Numbered from the stretch's first letter, positions 25,488-38,740 are shown. The stretch is 64,000 nucleotides of DNA from Eucommia ulmoides (GCA_016647705.1 CM028333.1:26716243-26780242), one strand, 5' to 3'. Program-made: numbers and translations. Notes: generated by a model not told the origin, from the sequence alone.

Positions 25488-26328
25488 CCAGAGAAGAAGC
25501 TTGCCCTCCAACAGGAGGCGCTCTAGTCCCGAGACCACGACTAATCAAGAAGTCAATGTCACATCCACTACTATGGACTAGGGTTGGAGGAACCCGTTGC
25601 ACTAGACGTATGGGATGATAGGTATGGGCCCTGACTATTAGTGAAGAAACAAAGGAAATTTGGAAACTCCAAGCCCAAAAGGGATGCCTAATGGTTAAAT
25701 AAGGGACCCAATACTAGTGGTTTTGCCTACAATGAGTATGGGGCAGGAATTAGGGCCAAAGGTCCAAGAGCTCAAGCCCAACAAAAATGGGCTAAGAAAT
25801 AAGAGAAAATCAGTGGGAGTAGGCAAGGCCCAACATTCTACTGGAGACAAAAACCTAACTACCACCCCTAATCACGGTGGTTGGGTTAAAAAGAGAATCG
25901 ATACTAGAAAATCTAATCTTAGGGAAGATTTGAATCTACTTGGGAAAAGAAAAAGGTAAAGGGCTTGAGGTGTTATTATTACGGAGGAAAAAGGCATGGA
26001 CTCATCTTCCAAAACCACGCTAATTGTTCAAATTGATTCAGGGAAGCAAAATGATACGATGGGGGCTTCTCAGAAAGGCACGTCTCATCACGTCGCCGCC
26101 GCTCCAAACCTGTCCATTATCCTTCATAATGAGTTGTCTTTATTCTCTTCTCCATCTTCTCTATCTCCTCCATCACAACCACATTCTAAACACATACCCA
26201 CTAATCCCTCATCTTACCCTCCAAAACCCCCAGATGACCTGTTTTATCTAAGACTGAAATATGGAAGGGATACAGACAAATCTCTTTCAAAGATTCCCAT
26301 TCTCCCTGTTCATTGAACAATCGGAGGA

Positions 26329-26646
26329 ACTAATCCAATGCGTAGAGGTGTTTTAGCTTGAGAACGAGGTAAGATTATCCGTGAAACTAATGGAGAGGCG
26401 AGCACCAATGCCACCATTCATGGAGCTGTCAATAGAGAGCGTGTAAGGTTGGGATAAGCTCGTGATGAGGTGCAAGCACCTGCTGAAACTAATCCAATGC
26501 GTAGAGGTGTTTTAGCTTGAGAACGAGGTAAGATTATCCGTGAAACTAATGGAGAGGCGAGCACCAATGCCACCATTCATGGAGCTGTCAATAGAGAGCG
26601 TGTAAGGTTGGGATAAGCTCGTGATGAGGTGCAAGCACCTGCTGAA
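26329..26646 (+). repeat. Exact 159-bp tandem duplication inside the LINE
   Basis: 26329-26487 and 26488-26646 read identically, base for base, from 'actaatccaatgcg' to 'cacctgctgaa'. It lies between ORF1 and ORF2 of the LINE. The rest of this LINE is visibly decayed, so an unmutated doubling must be recent, or an assembly artefact. Confidence 0.93.
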
Positions 26647-26689
26647 GCTCAGTGAGCAGGAGTCACTTCCAAGTTTTTCTTCCAAAGTA

Positions 26690-29600
26690 TATATGTCGAT
26701 TCTTGCTTCAAATTGCTGAGGCGCTGGAAATGGCCAGTTCTGAAATTCTTTTCGGGATATTTTTAATTCTAAAAGGCCGGAGATTGTTATCTTCACTAAG
26801 ACCAAAGTAGACTTTGGCAACATGTGTAGCTTTTTTGTGTCCTTGGGACTGACGGCGGCAACCCATGTTAACCCCATTAGTCGATCTTGTGGTATTTGGG
26901 TCCTTTGGTGCCCTAGAAAAATTACAGTTAGCTAGTTGTATGTCACTAACCAAGTGATTCATGCTAAGGTGTCTATAGTGGGCTTCGAAGAGTGGGTTAT
27001 GTCAGCTGTTTATGGGCACCCGAACCACAGTAGGATAAGAGAGCTCTAAGAGAAGATTACAAGTGTTTCCCAGCTTAATGACTCCCTAGATAGCAGTGGA
27101 TGATTTCAATGATATTAACTCCCAGGACATTCTCCGTATCAATTCATTTAATTCCAACATTGCTTCTTGCGGCTTGAATGACTAGGGAGCTAGTGGGTCT
27201 ACCATGACCTGGTTTGGAATGAACATGCATGGGATTAGAGTGAACAAAAGGCTTGATGCCTTGACTCATACGAACTAGTGCTCCTCTTTTCTTGAGGCTA
27301 GGGTGGAAAACCTCCCATGTACGTACTCTAATCACTCTCCTCTATTATTTTATGTCCTAGGAATTAAGCTTACTTATTTCTCTCGTCCCTTTAGGTTTGA
27401 ATCTATATGTCTTGAACATCCTAACTTCAAAGCCTTTCTTGAGAACACTTGGCTGGGGACAATGCGAATCTGGCATATAATTTGGATAATTTCACTAAGA
27501 AAATTTTAACTTGGAAGAAGGAAGTTTTTGGAAGTATTTTCAAAACTAAAAAACACTTTCTGGCTAGAATTAAAGGTATTCAAAAATACGAAGACTCCAA
27601 GTTTTCATATTAGCTGGACGCTCTGGAAAGAGAGCTTAAAAAAACGTATGCTGATATTATGAAAAAAAAAAAAAAAAGATTTTTTTTGGCACCAAAAATC
27701 TAAAATTAAATAGCTTTCTGTTGGGGATAAGAATACTAGGTTCTTCCATGCTGCTACTAATCAAAGAAGGAAAAATAGAGTGTCGATGATTAAAAATAAT
27801 AATGATGTTTGGCTTGACAGTCAGGAGGATATCAAGACTCATGTCAGGGGGTTCTTTCATGATATTTTATGTGAGAACCCCTACCATTTCTTGCTCTTCT
27901 CTTGAGAAAATAGTATGCGTCCTCTTTATCAAGCCTAATGATCATCCTTTCTGGTGCTCTGTGCTAGAGAATAAAGAAATTAGAGTTAGCTTGTTTAATA
28001 TGGGGTATCGCAAAGCCCCAGGGCCTTATGGCTACCAAATTGTCTTCTATAAGAGAAATTGGGATAAGGTAGGCAATAACCTATGTGATTTTGTTAAAGC
28101 TTGATTTTTGTTATAGGGATATGTCACCCAAAATGAATGAGACTCTCATAGTGCTTATCCCCAAAGTTGATATACCTGAGAAAATTAACAAGTTTCGTCC
28201 TATCAGCTTATGCAATGTTCCTTATAAACTGGTTACTAAAATTTTGGATGTTAGATTAAGACCCCCTACAGGCTAACATTGTTGGTCCCTTTCAAAACAG
28301 TTTCATTCTGGACAGACAAACTATATATAACGTTATCAATTTCCAAGAAATGCTTCACAAACTTAAAAAATCCAAAAACAGGAAAGCGAGGATGATTGTC
28401 AAAATTGACTTAGAAAAAGCTTATGACAAATAGAACTGGGATTTTCTGGAAAACACACATGTTTTTTTTTTTTTTTTTTAATTTTCCTCCTAATTGGATT
28501 GAGCTGGTTATGAATTGTGTTAGAAAAGCGTTGGCCAGAGTTTTGTGGAATGGAGAACCTCTTGAGGGGTTTTCCCCTAAGAGAGGCCTTCGTCAAGGAG
28601 ATCTTCTATCCCCTTACCTATTTGTCTTGTGCATGGAGAGGCTATTTTATTTGATTAATGAGGAAGTCTCTCAAAGGAGGTAGAAGGGCCTAAAAGTGGC
28701 CAAGAATTGGCCTATCATTTTCCACCTCCTTTTTGCGGATGATATCCTTCTTTTTGCTAAGGTTGACAAAGGGAATTGTGAATTTATTTTTTGCACTTTG
28801 GATGATTTCTCTTCTGCGTCGAGTCTGATTATAAATTTTAACAAATCTAGGCTTTTTGTTGCTCCTAAGGCCAGTAACCTTTTAGCCAGAGATATTAGCA
28901 ATAACATAGGTATGCATCTTTGCAAAGATTTGGTGACCTACCTTGGAACCCCACTCCTTCATGAAAAACTAAATGGGAGATAATTTAATTTCATTTTGGA
29001 GAAAATGAAAAAATGGATTCTACCTGGAAAGCTAAGAACTTGTCTGTTGCAAGTAGGGCCACTTTGATTAAGTTGGTTTGAACTTCAATTCTGCTTTATT
29101 CTATGCAAACTAATCGGCTTCCCCTTAAATTGTGTGATAATATTGATAAATTAGCCAAAAACTTTATTTGGGGAGATTAGGAGGATAGCAAAAAATTTCA
29201 CCTTGTCAATTGGGATAAGGTTTGCGCTCTAACTGGTATGGGAGGGCTAAATATTGAAAAGGCCAGATTTTTTAACTCTCCTTTTATGTCTAAACTTTCT
29301 TGGAATGTTGTTTCTAACACTAATAACCCTCTTTTGGGTGGATATTTTTGTGAATAAATATAAAATTGAGAGAAACCCCAAATCTTGGAAAAAACACAAT
29401 AGGGGATCTTACATTTGTAAGGGTATCTTTAATTACAGCACCATCATCTCCAAAGGACTCAAATGGAAAATTGGAAATGGTGTTAATGTTAACCTTTGGA
29501 CTGATTTGTGGTACAGGGATGGTCCCCTAGGAAATGATGAGCTTCAACAAAGTTTTGATCTTAAGGTTGCGAATATCTTGGATGATTCAGGTAGTTGGTT

Positions 29601-30770
29601 TCTTCTGCTAATCATCCATCTTATCTCTGACAACCAAGTCAATGATATTCTAAACTCTGACCCCCTTTAATTTTTTGGCTGAAGATGTTACCATTTGATT
29701 TTCAGAAAACTCGAGCAAGTTTTCTGCGAAATTGGCCTACTTATTAATTGCGGAATTTAATGCTCCCAAAACCATTTCTAATTGGGAATGGATTTAGAAG
29801 CTTAAAATTCCGCAATTGATTAAATTCTTTTTCTGGAAAATCTTTCACAAAAGATTAATGACTAACGTGATGAGAGCTAGGTGGTTGAATGACATCTCGG
29901 CTATCTGTATGCGATGCAACGGTGCTAATGAATCCATTGAGCTCGTGCTCAGATCTTGCCCGAAGGCCTGGACCAGTCAATGTTTCTTAATAGGGACGCT
30001 TTGTGGCGGGATCATGGCTTGAGCATCCAAAGCTGAATTTCTAAACATATAAAAAGAAGATCTATTAAACTCCCCCTCTTTTTATCTGTTTGTTGCCATT
30101 ATATGGGAGATTTGGAAAAATTGAAATAAGGAGGTTCTCGAAGGAATTTCTCAAGATTCTCCCTTAATCGTTTCCAAAATTAGCTGCCTGTCGCGGGAAA
30201 TGTTGGAAGCGTTCTATCCTAACCAAATTTGTAATGACACCTTTAGTTACCAAGCCACTAATTGGACCCTTCCCCCTGCAGGTGCTTTTAAACTTAACAC
30301 GGATGGGAGTGCGCTTGGCAACCCCAGGAAATGAGGCTTTGGTGGTCTTATCAGAAGCATGAATGGCGCTTGAAGAATTGACTCTTTTTGGGCATCTAAA
30401 GTCCTGTACTTGCTTAGAAGCAGAGATTAGAGAAATTTATGTGGCTCTTTGCCTGGTGATTTCGAGGGGATTTACTAGGGTCGTTGTTGAATCCTATTCC
30501 CAAGAAGCCGTCAACCTCATCAAAGGAGACTGTCCAGACTCTCACCTTCTGAGGGGTTGGGTGATGGATTGAAAACACATCTTTGAGACACATGATTTTG
30601 AGATCCAAGCTATTAGGAGAGCGAGCAACCGTTGTGCGGATTACCTCACCTGGATGGGGACCTACAGTAGGTCTGAAATGAATTATTTGGAGGAAGCCCC
30701 TAAAGGGTTTGAGAGAATATTGACTGCGGATATACACGTTGCGAACGTTCTGCCTAGTTCTTAGTCTATG
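26690..30770 (+). pseudogene. LINE ORF2 (endonuclease, reverse transcriptase, RNase H), broken
   Basis: Domains in order: an endonuclease from about 26760 (IVIFTKTKV, then GIWVLW, AVYGHP near 27008, a degraded GDFND near 27098, and SNHSPLL near 27330 in place of SDHSP); RT from about 27990 (KAPGPYGY; FRPISLCN near 28195; KIDLEKAYD near 28405; LRQGDLLSPYLF near 28590; catalytic FADD at 28732-28743); a zf-RVT-like stretch at 29800-29995 (FFFWKIFHKRL, then CMRCNGANES); and RNase H from 30290 (NTDGSALGNP, D at 30302) to about 30690. Stops and frame changes occur throughout. The family performs target-primed reverse transcription. The catalytic Asp pair is retained, but some endonuclease residues have changed. 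Confidence 0.85.
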
Positions 30771-30790
30771 TTGTATTCTTTTTTCTACCC

Positions 30791-30801
30791 AAAAAAAAAA
30801 A
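30791..30801 (+). other. LINE poly-A tail
   Basis: An A run directly after the last ORF2-derived sequence and just before the right TSD copy (GATCAAAGA). This is the expected 3' end of an L1-type insertion. Confidence 0.8.
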
Positions 30802-30944
30802 GAAGATCAAAGAGAAACACTCTCATACGAATTATGTTTATTTATAGGATGTTGTCCATTTTATTATAAACAATAGACAACAAATAAAATATATAGAGAG
30901 CCATCTATTTTTCCAATTTTCCTTTATTTGATTCAAATTGGCGT

Positions 30945-31180
30945 ACCTAGGGCTGTTAAAAAATCTGAGATACCCGACTCACCCGCCCATACCCGACTGA
31001 CCCAAATTGTTGAATGCGGGTTTATGAAGATTTGAGTCGAAATGTGGGTTCAACAGTCTGTAATTTTTGGGTTTGGGGTCGGATAATGGGTTTTCAATAC
31101 CAAACCTATTGCACCCGACCCGTCCAATCATCTCTACATAAATAGGTTCTTAGGGTTTTTTCTCGTTTACTTTTCACTGA
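30945..31180 (+). promoter_or_regulatory. Promoter-like stretch of block A
   Basis: Begins 'tagggctgtt' and carries repeated ACCCGAC/GGGTCGG words, followed by a TATA-like 'acataaatagg' (about 31137-31148) and a pyrimidine-rich leader before the ATG at 31180. The 'tagggctgtt' plus CCCGAC pattern resembles ends of plant hAT elements, but I can confirm neither a TIR pair nor an 8-bp duplication. Block B has the same arrangement at 62670-62920. Confidence 0.4.
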
Positions 31181-31452
31181 TGCCTCTCGCTCCACCGCTT
31201 TATACTTTAGTCTTCTCTAATCTTCTTCTCCTCTCTACTCCTTTGCTTCTATTCTCATCTTCACTGCTTCTATTGTTCGTCAATGTCTCTTTCTTCATTC
31301 CAAAATTCGAATTGTTCATTCCTTCTTCTTCATTCAATGAATACCACTCTAGGCTCTTGAAATCTCTTTGCCTTCTTCCATTCCAGATCAAAGTCTTCAT
31401 TTTTCAATTCCATATTCAATTTCGATTCAGTAAGTTTGGAGATTACATTTAA
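31180..31452 (+). CDS. 90-codon frame conserved in both blocks, unidentified
   Basis: Begins MPLAPPLYTLVFSNLLLL and ends FGDYI-stop. It has a hydrophobic N-terminal half that could be a membrane segment or signal (residues about 8-40). Block B holds a frame of exactly the same length with the same start and stop (62920-63192) despite many amino acid differences. It lies 30-40 bp downstream of a TATA-like site. No family is recognised. It may be the first exon of a lost transposon gene, or a chance frame in a CT-rich leader, where stops are rare. Low confidence as a gene. Confidence 0.3.
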   Translation: MPLAPPLYTLVFSNLLLLSTPLLLFSSSLLLLFVNVSFFIPKFELFIPSSSFNEYHSRLLKSLCLLPFQIKVFIFQFHIQFRFSKFGDYI

Positions 31453-32137
31453 TTGTCATTGATTTCTGTATTCATCTATTCTAAATCAAAATCATTATCT
31501 TGTTGTAGATCTTTTGGCTGTGAGTTTGTGACGGTGCATTAGGTTTCTTATTATATCAAATTATTTTAATAGTTTTATGATATATTACACTGGCACTGAA
31601 CATCTCTTGTGGCTTTGGCTTTAGCCTGAGCATCCTATTCTGTTAACTTGACTTATTTGTTTTTTTGGTTTTTGTTTTTTAATCTTTATATATGCCTCAA
31701 CTTGGAGTTACGATAAGTTCAGGAATGTGACATTTATGTGGAGGATTACATCACGACTACTTCTTCTAGGGATCCCACATATATGCCTCACACAGCCGAA
31801 GAGACGCCACCGCCGCCATCTCACTCACTCACTACTCTGCAACAAATCTCGACCATTCCACACCACCACTACCACCATGATCAGCAGAACTGGAACCAAA
31901 AGGTATACTATGAATCTTTTGGATTCTGCATTAGAGAGAGAGAGGGGGGGGGGATTTTTTTTTTTAATTTGTGATGATGCCTGGAAGTGGATCACCAAAT
32001 ACGTCAATTCCGAGATCAAGGAGCGATTGATTGCTGGGGTTTCTCAGTGTTCCTCGGTCTAGTGGGGTAGTTGGTGTTGGACCTCCGATGTGAAAATCAA
32101 TTGAGGATACTGAGAAGAGATGTATTGACATAGTAAT

Positions 32138-32863
32138 TGTCACACCCCACCCCGAGCACTCGTCACCTGAGGCCGGGCGTGACATCAACCTGACATTATC
32201 GAATCAACCCACGAATATCCAAACAAACACATACACAAACACGCTCGCCTACTTGTAAATTTTCCTTATAAAATATATATATACTTGAACCTTCCATGGT
32301 TCACGTTCGACCAACTCACCTCCAACACGACACTATCTCCGGACTCTCCCTAATGCCACTGATGGACCACACCTAGCCGCGGTACTTGCACCCCAAAACT
32401 TTTATCGGTGTACTGTTTTCAAAATAAAAAAAAAAAAATTCACGGATCAAGTATAAATATTAAACACCATACTTCGAAATATAAAATAATATAATCAAAT
32501 ACCCGGTTCCACTGCCACCCATGAAAAGAAATAATATAACGATAATACCACATTCGGAACCAATTCCTAATTGTCCACAATGTAAAGAAATAATGTATTT
32601 AAAACACCCAATATAAATACAATAAAATCAAACACCGTACGGAAATCCAGTTTTCCTGTCCCTAATGAAATAAACCAATATATATATACATTGAAAAATC
32701 CAATCCAAACATTATAATTCAATCAACCCAATTATTTTTGATCAATTAATCCAAATATTTTAAAATAGCCAGGTCAAAATATTTTATGTCGACCCGTCCA
32801 AGTATTTTAGACCCACTAATCCAACATCTCATCACTTGATAAAATATCCTACCAGTCAACCAA

Positions 32864-32896
<33 letters not shown>

Positions 32897-35303
32897 CGCC
32901 ACTTCATTTTAAAGTAATACATATTCAACCCAAATCAATCCAGTCATTTAATCGTATACTATAATACACCACACCACTCTCCTACTAGCCATAGGATCGT
33001 TTTAACCTCATGATCGAGAGTTGCAACGGTACCATATCACCCGTAGTATTTGCCTTCCTAACGGGTCACAACAACGCTCTGTCGGACTTTACCTAACAGA
33101 TAATCAACGCTCTGCAGGACTATACCTAGCAGATAAACAATGCTCTGTAGGACTATACCTAGTAGATAAACAACACTCTGTAGGATAATGCCTAGCAAAC
33201 AATCAACGCTCTGCAGGACTATACCTACCAGATAAACAATGTTCTGCAAGACTATACCTAGCAGATAATCAATGCTCTGCAGGACTATGCCTAACAAATA
33301 AACAATGCTCTGCACGACTTTGCCTAACAGATAATCCACATCCCTTTCGGGAAGAAAATACTATGGCATAGTCGGACTAACCATCAATTTCCACATAAAA
33401 AACAAACGACTCGGTCCACAATCATTTTCCACCCTTTTTGCAACCAACGAAATCCATCAAATCATTTTTCACCCTTTTAGAAACTAACTAAATCCAACAA
33501 ATCATTTTTTTACCCTTTTAGAAACCAACTAAGTCCAACAAATCATTTTTTTACCCTTTTAGAAACCAACTTGATCAACAAATCGCAAAATCATCCATTT
33601 CAAATAACCATATTTTCCACAATTCATACGACAATAAGATTTATAAATTTACATAGAAGACAGTACACTCACCTCTTTCCCTGTACTGCAAAAACGTCAC
33701 TCTCCGAAACCTACTGGGACGCTGACGCCTGTGAACCTAACAACGATAGACCGAAATTAATATTTTACTTTAAAATAACCTAACGTGCAATACAGACCCT
33801 AAATCTGATATTTCTCATCCCCCAAATTTCCATTATGAAGAATTATTATTCACGTCATTTCTATTACGCTAATATTTACTGTGCAAAATTATTATAATTA
33901 ACGATTGCAAAAATTATCGTCACGATTGCAAGAATGTAATATTAATAAATTAATTTGATGGAAATAATAATCGACGAATTCTAGCAAAAATAATAGTTAA
34001 CGATTAAAATATTGATCAACGAAATTGTTACCTACTCCGAATCGCCCGCCGGCCGCGAAATGGGCTTTTGGTTGTTTATTTGGATTGTTTGTGTAATTTC
34101 ATTTTTTTTTCTCCCCTCTTTTTTTCTTCTTCTTCTTCTTCTTCTTCTTTCTTCATTTTTCTTTCTTTCTCGGTTCTGTTTCAGTTCAGTCGCCCTACTC
34201 CTCTTTCTCTCTCTCTACTGTCACCGACCGCCAGCGTCTTCCCACCCTCAGCCGATCCTCACCGCCGGTTCTGCCCAACAGTACCACTGATCAACAACCA
34301 TCACTGGCACTTCTACAACCGAACACTCATACCTACCTGATCACAGATCCCACACACCTACATTGTCGGACACACACAACCCCCACACCTACACACCGAA
34401 TACCCACACACAACACACACCGTCACTGCTAAACACGCACACTACCATACACCTTCACCACCGGAGGAACACCAATGCGCCAAACAACAACACAAAACAC
34501 ACACACACACTGACCAACCCCTAAACGGAACAGACCACCCCGCAACGATCATACCGCCTGCCATTTTCGTTTCTGCTCTGCTTCAGCTAGCATAAAATCA
34601 CACACCCACGCCGATGATCGTCTAAACACTGGACATACACATACACACACACACGACAAACAGAGCACACACACCGCCACGCCGTCGACAAACCACCCCA
34701 CCGGCCAAACCACCTTCTCTCTCCCCTGAAATTGACGACGACACCCACACGATCACAAACACATAACAGCGATGACCACGGCCACCGAACGCTCACTATC
34801 GACGAAAGACAACACCACGCCGACTGCCTCTACCTCACCGTTGATAACCTTTCTCACCGGCGACCCTCTCTCTCTCCTCTGTTTTCTGTTTGGATTCCAC
34901 TGACACACACACACTCATCCGATCATCTACACACCCACCCACGGAGAAACTACAACAAACCGAACCCACTTCCTCGTGTTTAGTTTTTTTTTTTTTTTTT
35001 TTTGTTGAGAACTCTCCCGAAGCATCTGGATCGTATATATATATAGAGAGAGAGAAGGTGTAGTGGGTTGCTCACATCATTCTCTTGTTACTTGTTGTTA
35101 TCACTTTGATTTTAATTACACAAATCTCCCCCTACTATTTCCAAGTTTGTATTTAAACCCAAATCCGAAATTTGTATTGTTAAAATTGCAAATTAACCCC
35201 ATTTAATTTTTAAATTAAAAATGACCCATTCGATCCCGTTATTTTTTTAACTATTTCTAAAATGCAACTAAACTTATGTAAGTGCTAAAATTAGGGGCTT
35301 AAA
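32138..35303 (-). repeat. 3' LTR of the gypsy chromovirus
   Basis: 3166 bp. It contains a TA run near 32868-32895, a 33-bp tandem array (33068-33330), repeats of 'aaatcatttttcacccttttagaaacc' (33420-33570) and a CT- then CAC-rich stretch (34090-34980). It matches the other LTR throughout. The length difference of about 90 bp is mostly TA-run expansion. Confidence 0.92.
33068..33330. repeat. 33-bp tandem array, about 8 units, 3' LTR copy
   Basis: Unit of the form 'aacgctctgcaggactatgc' followed by 'ctagcagataatc', about 33 bp, repeated about eight times with substitutions. The open frame across it encodes an 11-residue repeat (DYLLGIVLQSI), which follows from the period being a multiple of three. 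Confidence 0.9.
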
Positions 35304-38300
35304 ACCCTTCTCCCCTAAAAGAAATTTCATCTCGAAATTTTAGTTACCTTGATCAAACAAGTGCGGGTATTTGTTCCTCATCTCGGCCTCTCGTTCCCAC
35401 GTCGCCTCCTCTATTGAATGACTGCGCCACAACACTTTCACTAATGGGATCGTCTTTGTCCGCAACACTTGATCCTTACGACCTAAGATCTGGATTGGCA
35501 CCTCAACGTATGTCAAATTTTCTTCCAACTCAATTAGCTAAGAGGTCAACACATGCGAAAGATCCAGCACATACTTCCTAAGCATCGATATTTGGAAAAT
35601 GTCATGTAATTTGGACAATTCTGGTGGTAGGGCAAGTCGATAAGCTGTTGCCCCAACCCATTCTAGGACCTCGTATGGCCCGATGTATCTCGGGCTTAAC
35701 TTTCCTTTCTTCCTGAATCTCATTATGCCCTTCCACGGAGATCTACACAAAAATTCAAGATCACCTACTTCAATTTCCAACTCCAATCTACGCTTGTATG
35801 TATATCCCTCTTATCGACTCTGAGCAATCCTCAATTTTTATTTTTATTTTTCGAATCACCCTTACTTCATCTACTGTCATTTGGGTTGTATCCGACATCA
35901 AAAAAAAATTCGTTCTCCTACCTCAGTTCAGTCTATTTGACTGGAGTCCTGCTTCTTTTTCATACAGCGCGTTATATGTTGCCATCTCGATTGCCGAATG
36001 GTAGCTGTTATTGTAGGCGAATTCTATCAACGCCAAATGATCATTGCAGCTACCAGGAAATTCCAAAGCACAGCCCTTCAATAGATCTTTCAACCTTTGA
36101 ATCGTATACTCTGATTGTTTGTCCGTCTGATGATGGAAAACGGTGCTAATTTTAACTTGGTATCCAAAACAGTTTGGAGACTCAGCCAGAATCTCGAAGT
36201 AAATCTCGTGGAACCCGGTGCGCCATGCAACCTAACAATCTCATCAATATACAGTTGGGTATACTTATCAAGAGAATACATCGTCTTTACGGCTAGAAAA
36301 TGAGCAAACTTGATAAGCCTATCAGCGATCACCCAGATGGAACTATGCCCCTTTTGAGTACGGGGTAATCCCGAAATAAAATCCATCGTGATCTGCTCTT
36401 AGTTCCACTCTGGAATAGGTAGAGGTTGCAATAACCCACACACCAACAATTTCCAACCATCAAAGCTTCATCACTATCCCTGACATGATAATCAGCTCTG
36501 CGACTATTTTTTTTCACTTTATCCCGAATCCTCTCCAATTAAACGTCTAACTTCTGTGCTTCAATAATACGGTCAATCAATGTCAGCCTCAAAGTCAAAG
36601 TCGCAAGCAACGTTGCCGTCTGACTAACCGCCAATTGAACTCGCAAAAATCTCAACTCGGTATACAGATTAGTATGAACAACTTTAATGTGTGCGACCGA
36701 ACCCGTCGATTTTTTACTCAACGCATCTGCTACAACATTAACCTTCCCTAGATGATAGTGGATGATGCAATCGAAATCTTTAATCAACTCTATCCAACGC
36801 CTTTGCCTCAGATTTAGCTCCTTGTGAGTAAACAAATATTTCAAACTCTGGTGGTCGGTGTATATCTCACAAGTCTCGCTACTACAGGTAATGTCTCCAA
36901 ATCTTTAAGGCAACCACAATCGCCGCCAACTCTAATTCATGCATCGAGAATGACGCTCACATTTTTCAGTATTCTCAAATTTAAATTTCTTGCGGGTCAA
37001 TCGGGTCAACGGGACAGCTATAACAGAGAATCCCTGCACAAATCGACAATAGTAACCCATCCAATCCTAAAAAGTTTTGAACTTCAGTCACACTTTTTAG
37101 TCTTTCCCATTGAGCCACAACTTCGACTTCCTTTAAATTCACTTGAATGCTATTTCCCAATATCATATGTCCCAAAATTACAACTCGATTCAACCAAAAC
37201 TCACATTTATTGAATTTGGCAGAGAAACACAACTTGGAGATGCTTTGCATGCTCTTCTCTACTCTCGACAGGAACACCGTTTTCGCTATGTCACTGTCTC
37301 TGACCTCCAACTGGTGATACCCTAACCGAAAATCTATTTTGGAAAAAAAAAACACCCTGGTCTTCTGCAGTTGGTCGAACCAATCATCAATCCTAGACAA
37401 TGGGTATTTATTATAACCCGTCATCTTATTCAATTTTCGGTCACTAATACTCATCCTCAGCGTGCATTTCTTTTTCTTTACGAATAACACCAGATTTTCA
37501 TGGAAAGAAACACCAAGTCTAAAAATAATCGCGGGTTAACAGATATTTCAATTTCTTCAACTCTGTAGGTGCCATATGATAGGGTGGAATTAATGTAGGA
37601 GTAATTCCTGGAAGTAACTCGATAGTGTTCACTAGCGACACTGACATTTCTTCTGGGATTATATCGGGAAAATTCCTAACCACTGGAATATCCGCCACCT
37701 AAACTTCGTTCTGACTGGTGCTCATTATATGCGCGAGGTATCCCTGACATTCTTTCTTTAACAACTTCCTGACCTCTTGGACCAAAATCTAATTGACTAG
37801 GGTAATGATTACATTTCCAAAAATGCAAGCTCTGACTTGCCTATAATTCAAAAAGTAATTTTCTTTTTACAACAATCCACCGTGGCATGATAACCGAATA
37901 GCAAATTCATACCCAGTATTACATCAAAATCGTGAATACTCAAGGGTAGTAGATCCACCAACAAGTTCTTATCACCCATACGAAAGGGACCAAATTTACA
38001 TGCACTAACTATCAGCACGGACTCACAGTTTTCAGATACCTCCTACACATCATTCTCTATTAATTTCGCTGTGTTTTCCCATTCCGTATTGCTTGTCAAC
38101 CTAAAACATATTTCAAATTAAATCTTTTCTAGATTAGTCTACATCTTGTCTCTTCCATTTTTTAACAAATCAGGAGCAAATCGGAACTAAGCATTGAATT
38201 TTTTTTTTTACTTTCATACTACAGAACAATCATCTTCCCCTATTCAAAAAATATGAACTCCCCATTCAATAGAATTACAAGGTTTCCATAGCATTACTTA

Positions 38301-38740
38301 GAAGGCAGTGTTATAGACACATTGGATGTCGTTCAATAATCCAACTTAAGTGTATTCTGTCACACTATCTATTGTTTTAACAACTAAAATATTAGGTGCT
38401 ACCGATAGTGAATCCCAACGTCAAGTAATACAAATATAAGTGTTTATCAGTTATAATCTAACATTCCCAACCACTAATACTTCCACAATAGTGATCTACC
38501 CATTACCACTACCAACAACAACACCCGAATCACCAACTAGCAGTATCACAACTTCGTCGCACCCACTAATTGCCAACAAAACAAATAACGATGCACAATG
38601 CCAATGTACTATCTAATGCAATGCAATAACTATCACTCACGTGCCAAACCCACCTATCAACATCTTATCTCATGGTCCACCACTGGCTCGACAAACTGAC
38701 ATGTGTACAGAACCTATGACCTAAGCTCTGATACCAAAAA
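35304..38740 (-). mobile_element. Gypsy internal region (PR, RT, RNase H, INT, chromodomain remnants)
   Basis: On the minus strand from high to low coordinates: a protease-tail-like stretch near 37970-37850 (DFDVILGMN), RT at 37490-36980 (KIDFRLGYHQLEV), RNase H at 36845-36540 ([13 protein letters not shown], then [12 protein letters not shown]), integrase at 36390-36090 (MDFISGLPRTQKGHSSIWV) and an integrase C-terminus with chromodomain at 35790-35340 (KLSPRYIGPYEVLEW; VKVLWRSHSIEEATWE). The last is the signature of chromoviruses that target heterochromatin. The PBS lies at the right end and the purine tract at the left. Broken throughout; 37500-38700 is poorly recognisable. Confidence 0.88.
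38725..38736 (-). other. Primer-binding site (initiator Met tRNA)
   Basis: The minus strand reads TGGTATCAGAGC, the usual plant PBS, four bases inside the 5' LTR. Confidence 0.93.

Larger units (their letters stand above)
24446..30804 (+). mobile_element. L1-type LINE, near full length, decayed
   Basis: Plant L1-like non-LTR element of about 6.36 kb with ORF1 (DUF4283 type), ORF2 (endonuclease, RT, zf-RVT, RNase H) and a short poly-A tail at 30791-30801. Flanks are GACCAAAGA (24437-24445) and GATCAAAGA (30805-30813), a 9-bp duplication with one mismatch. Block B shows the empty site AATCAAAGA at 62534-62542. An ATG with a short acidic frame starts at 24452 (MACLEKENPK), near the 5' end, suggesting almost no 5' truncation. 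Several stops and shifts split both ORFs, so the copy is dead. Confidence 0.9.

Noticed and set aside
30945-31180. hAT transposon end ('tagggctgtt' with CCCGAC words)
   Set aside because: No matching inverted end and no 8-bp duplication could be found; it is listed only as a promoter-like stretch.
33068-33330. CRISPR-like array
   Set aside because: Units are contiguous with no unique spacers, lie in both LTRs of a retrotransposon, and the DNA is a plant genome.
33058-33339. Open frame encoding an 11-residue repeat
   Set aside because: It is the 33-bp LTR array read in a frame; the period is a multiple of three, so openness is expected.
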